Made by a program: the position numbers and the translations under genes. From UBA1952 sp965200035 (GTDB lineage Bacteria; Bacteroidota; Bacteroidia; Chitinophagales; Chitinophagaceae): a stretch of 64,000 nt of DNA. Shown here one piece after another: positions 63,701 through 64,000 of this stretch (the stretch's first letter is position 1; each line of letters begins with the position of its first letter). The notes under the pieces were generated by a model, which did not search any database, was not told the DNA's origin, and saw only the letters and a program-made list of their open reading frames with translations. The stretch covers positions 2,790,001 to 2,854,000 of the forward strand of contig OZ241334.1 in assembly GCA_965200035.1 (NCBI GenBank). The letters run 5' to 3'.

Positions 63701-64000
63701 ATGACGGAGCTCGAGCAGTATATCAAATTATATTTCGGCGTAGCGGATACTGATCTTGCAACCATTAATGCGCTCTTCCGGCTCACGGCTTTAAAGAGGG
63801 GCGACTACTTTTTAAAAGCTGGCCGTATTTGTGATAAGTTGAGCTTTCAGAAATCCGGGTTGATAAGAGTGTATGCTACAACAGATGAAAAAGAAATAAC
63901 CCAATGGATCTCTTCCAAAGGATATTTCATTACAGACCTTTCAGGAATCATTTTCAATAAATCCTCCAGGTACAATATACATGCTCTGACGGACTGTGAG
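63701..64000 (+). CDS. Crp/Fnr-family regulator, N-terminal part (runs off window)
   Basis: 100 open codons from ATG 63701 to the edge. YFGVADTDLATINALFRLTA, then LKRGDYFLKAGRICDKLSFQ and SGLIRVYATTDEKEITQWIS, are the cNMP-binding-like fold seen in Bacteroidota Crp/Fnr proteins. The HTH would lie to the right. Probably a cytoplasmic transcription factor. Confidence 0.8.
   Translation, partial: MTELEQYIKLYFGVADTDLATINALFRLTALKRGDYFLKAGRICDKLSFQKSGLIRVYATTDEKEITQWISSKGYFITDLSGIIFNKSSRYNIHALTDCE

Noticed and set aside
1..64000. tRNA or rRNA genes
   Set aside because: I looked for T-arm-like GGTTCGAATC motifs with partner stems and found none that I could fold into a tRNA; no rRNA-like stretches seen.

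Overview
The window looks like Bacteroidota DNA, most likely a Chitinophagaceae-type soil or freshwater bacterium. The reasons are several secreted proteins ending in type IX secretion (T9SS) type A or B sorting domains, paired SpvB-like and DUF6443/RHS proteins, PRTRC and Bacteroidetes-type MobC/MobA/TraG genes, Omp28 and LytTR families, and TAnnTTTG-like promoter boxes. Family assignments come from reading motifs; no database search was run.

Layout. 1-374: N-terminal part of a LanB-like lantibiotic dehydratase running off the left edge. 690-13,260: a three-gene secreted operon (beta-rich protein, SpvB/YD-like protein, RHS protein with an HELAH metallopeptidase tip), then four full-length copies and one fragment of a small secreted protein. 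The first copy overlaps the RHS gene by ATGA, and an orphan toxin tip lies between copies 2 and 3. 13,304-15,029: a small gene split by an IS3-family (IS407-group) element with a 4-bp target duplication. 15,150-17,400: lipoprotein, small proteins and a leucine-rich-repeat protein. 17,700-27,100: a decayed mobilizable module with SSB, PRTRC F/B/ThiF, primase-like protein, MobC, MobA relaxase and a VirD4/TraG coupling protein but no mating-channel genes, ending at an IS110 remnant and a complete DDE IS. 28,700-32,700: T9SS/gliding-type surface protein genes, some broken.

32,845-47,163: a perfect-length 2,757-bp inverted repeat (Omp28-like gene, partner gene and PAP2 3' end) brackets about 8.8 kb carrying a PAP2 phosphatase, a broken BIg2/FISUMP surface gene, a beta-helix T9SS protein and a histidine kinase/LuxR regulator pair. 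Recombination between the arms would invert the whole block and keep PAP2 intact.

47,500-50,100: phage-repressor-like regulator and two related small genes. 50,800-60,400: T9SS protein, TPR/HTH regulator, S1/P1 nuclease relic, pappalysin-like protease, DUF2252 relic, iron-permease-like protein, TonB-receptor relic, lipoprotein and a porin-like gene split by a second IS407-group element. 60,950-64,000: a LytS/LytTR two-component system, an anchored hypothetical protein and the start of a Crp/Fnr regulator.

A recurrent theme is genes broken by single-base changes, mostly one-base losses. They may reflect real decay, phase variation or assembly error, and read-level checking decides between these.
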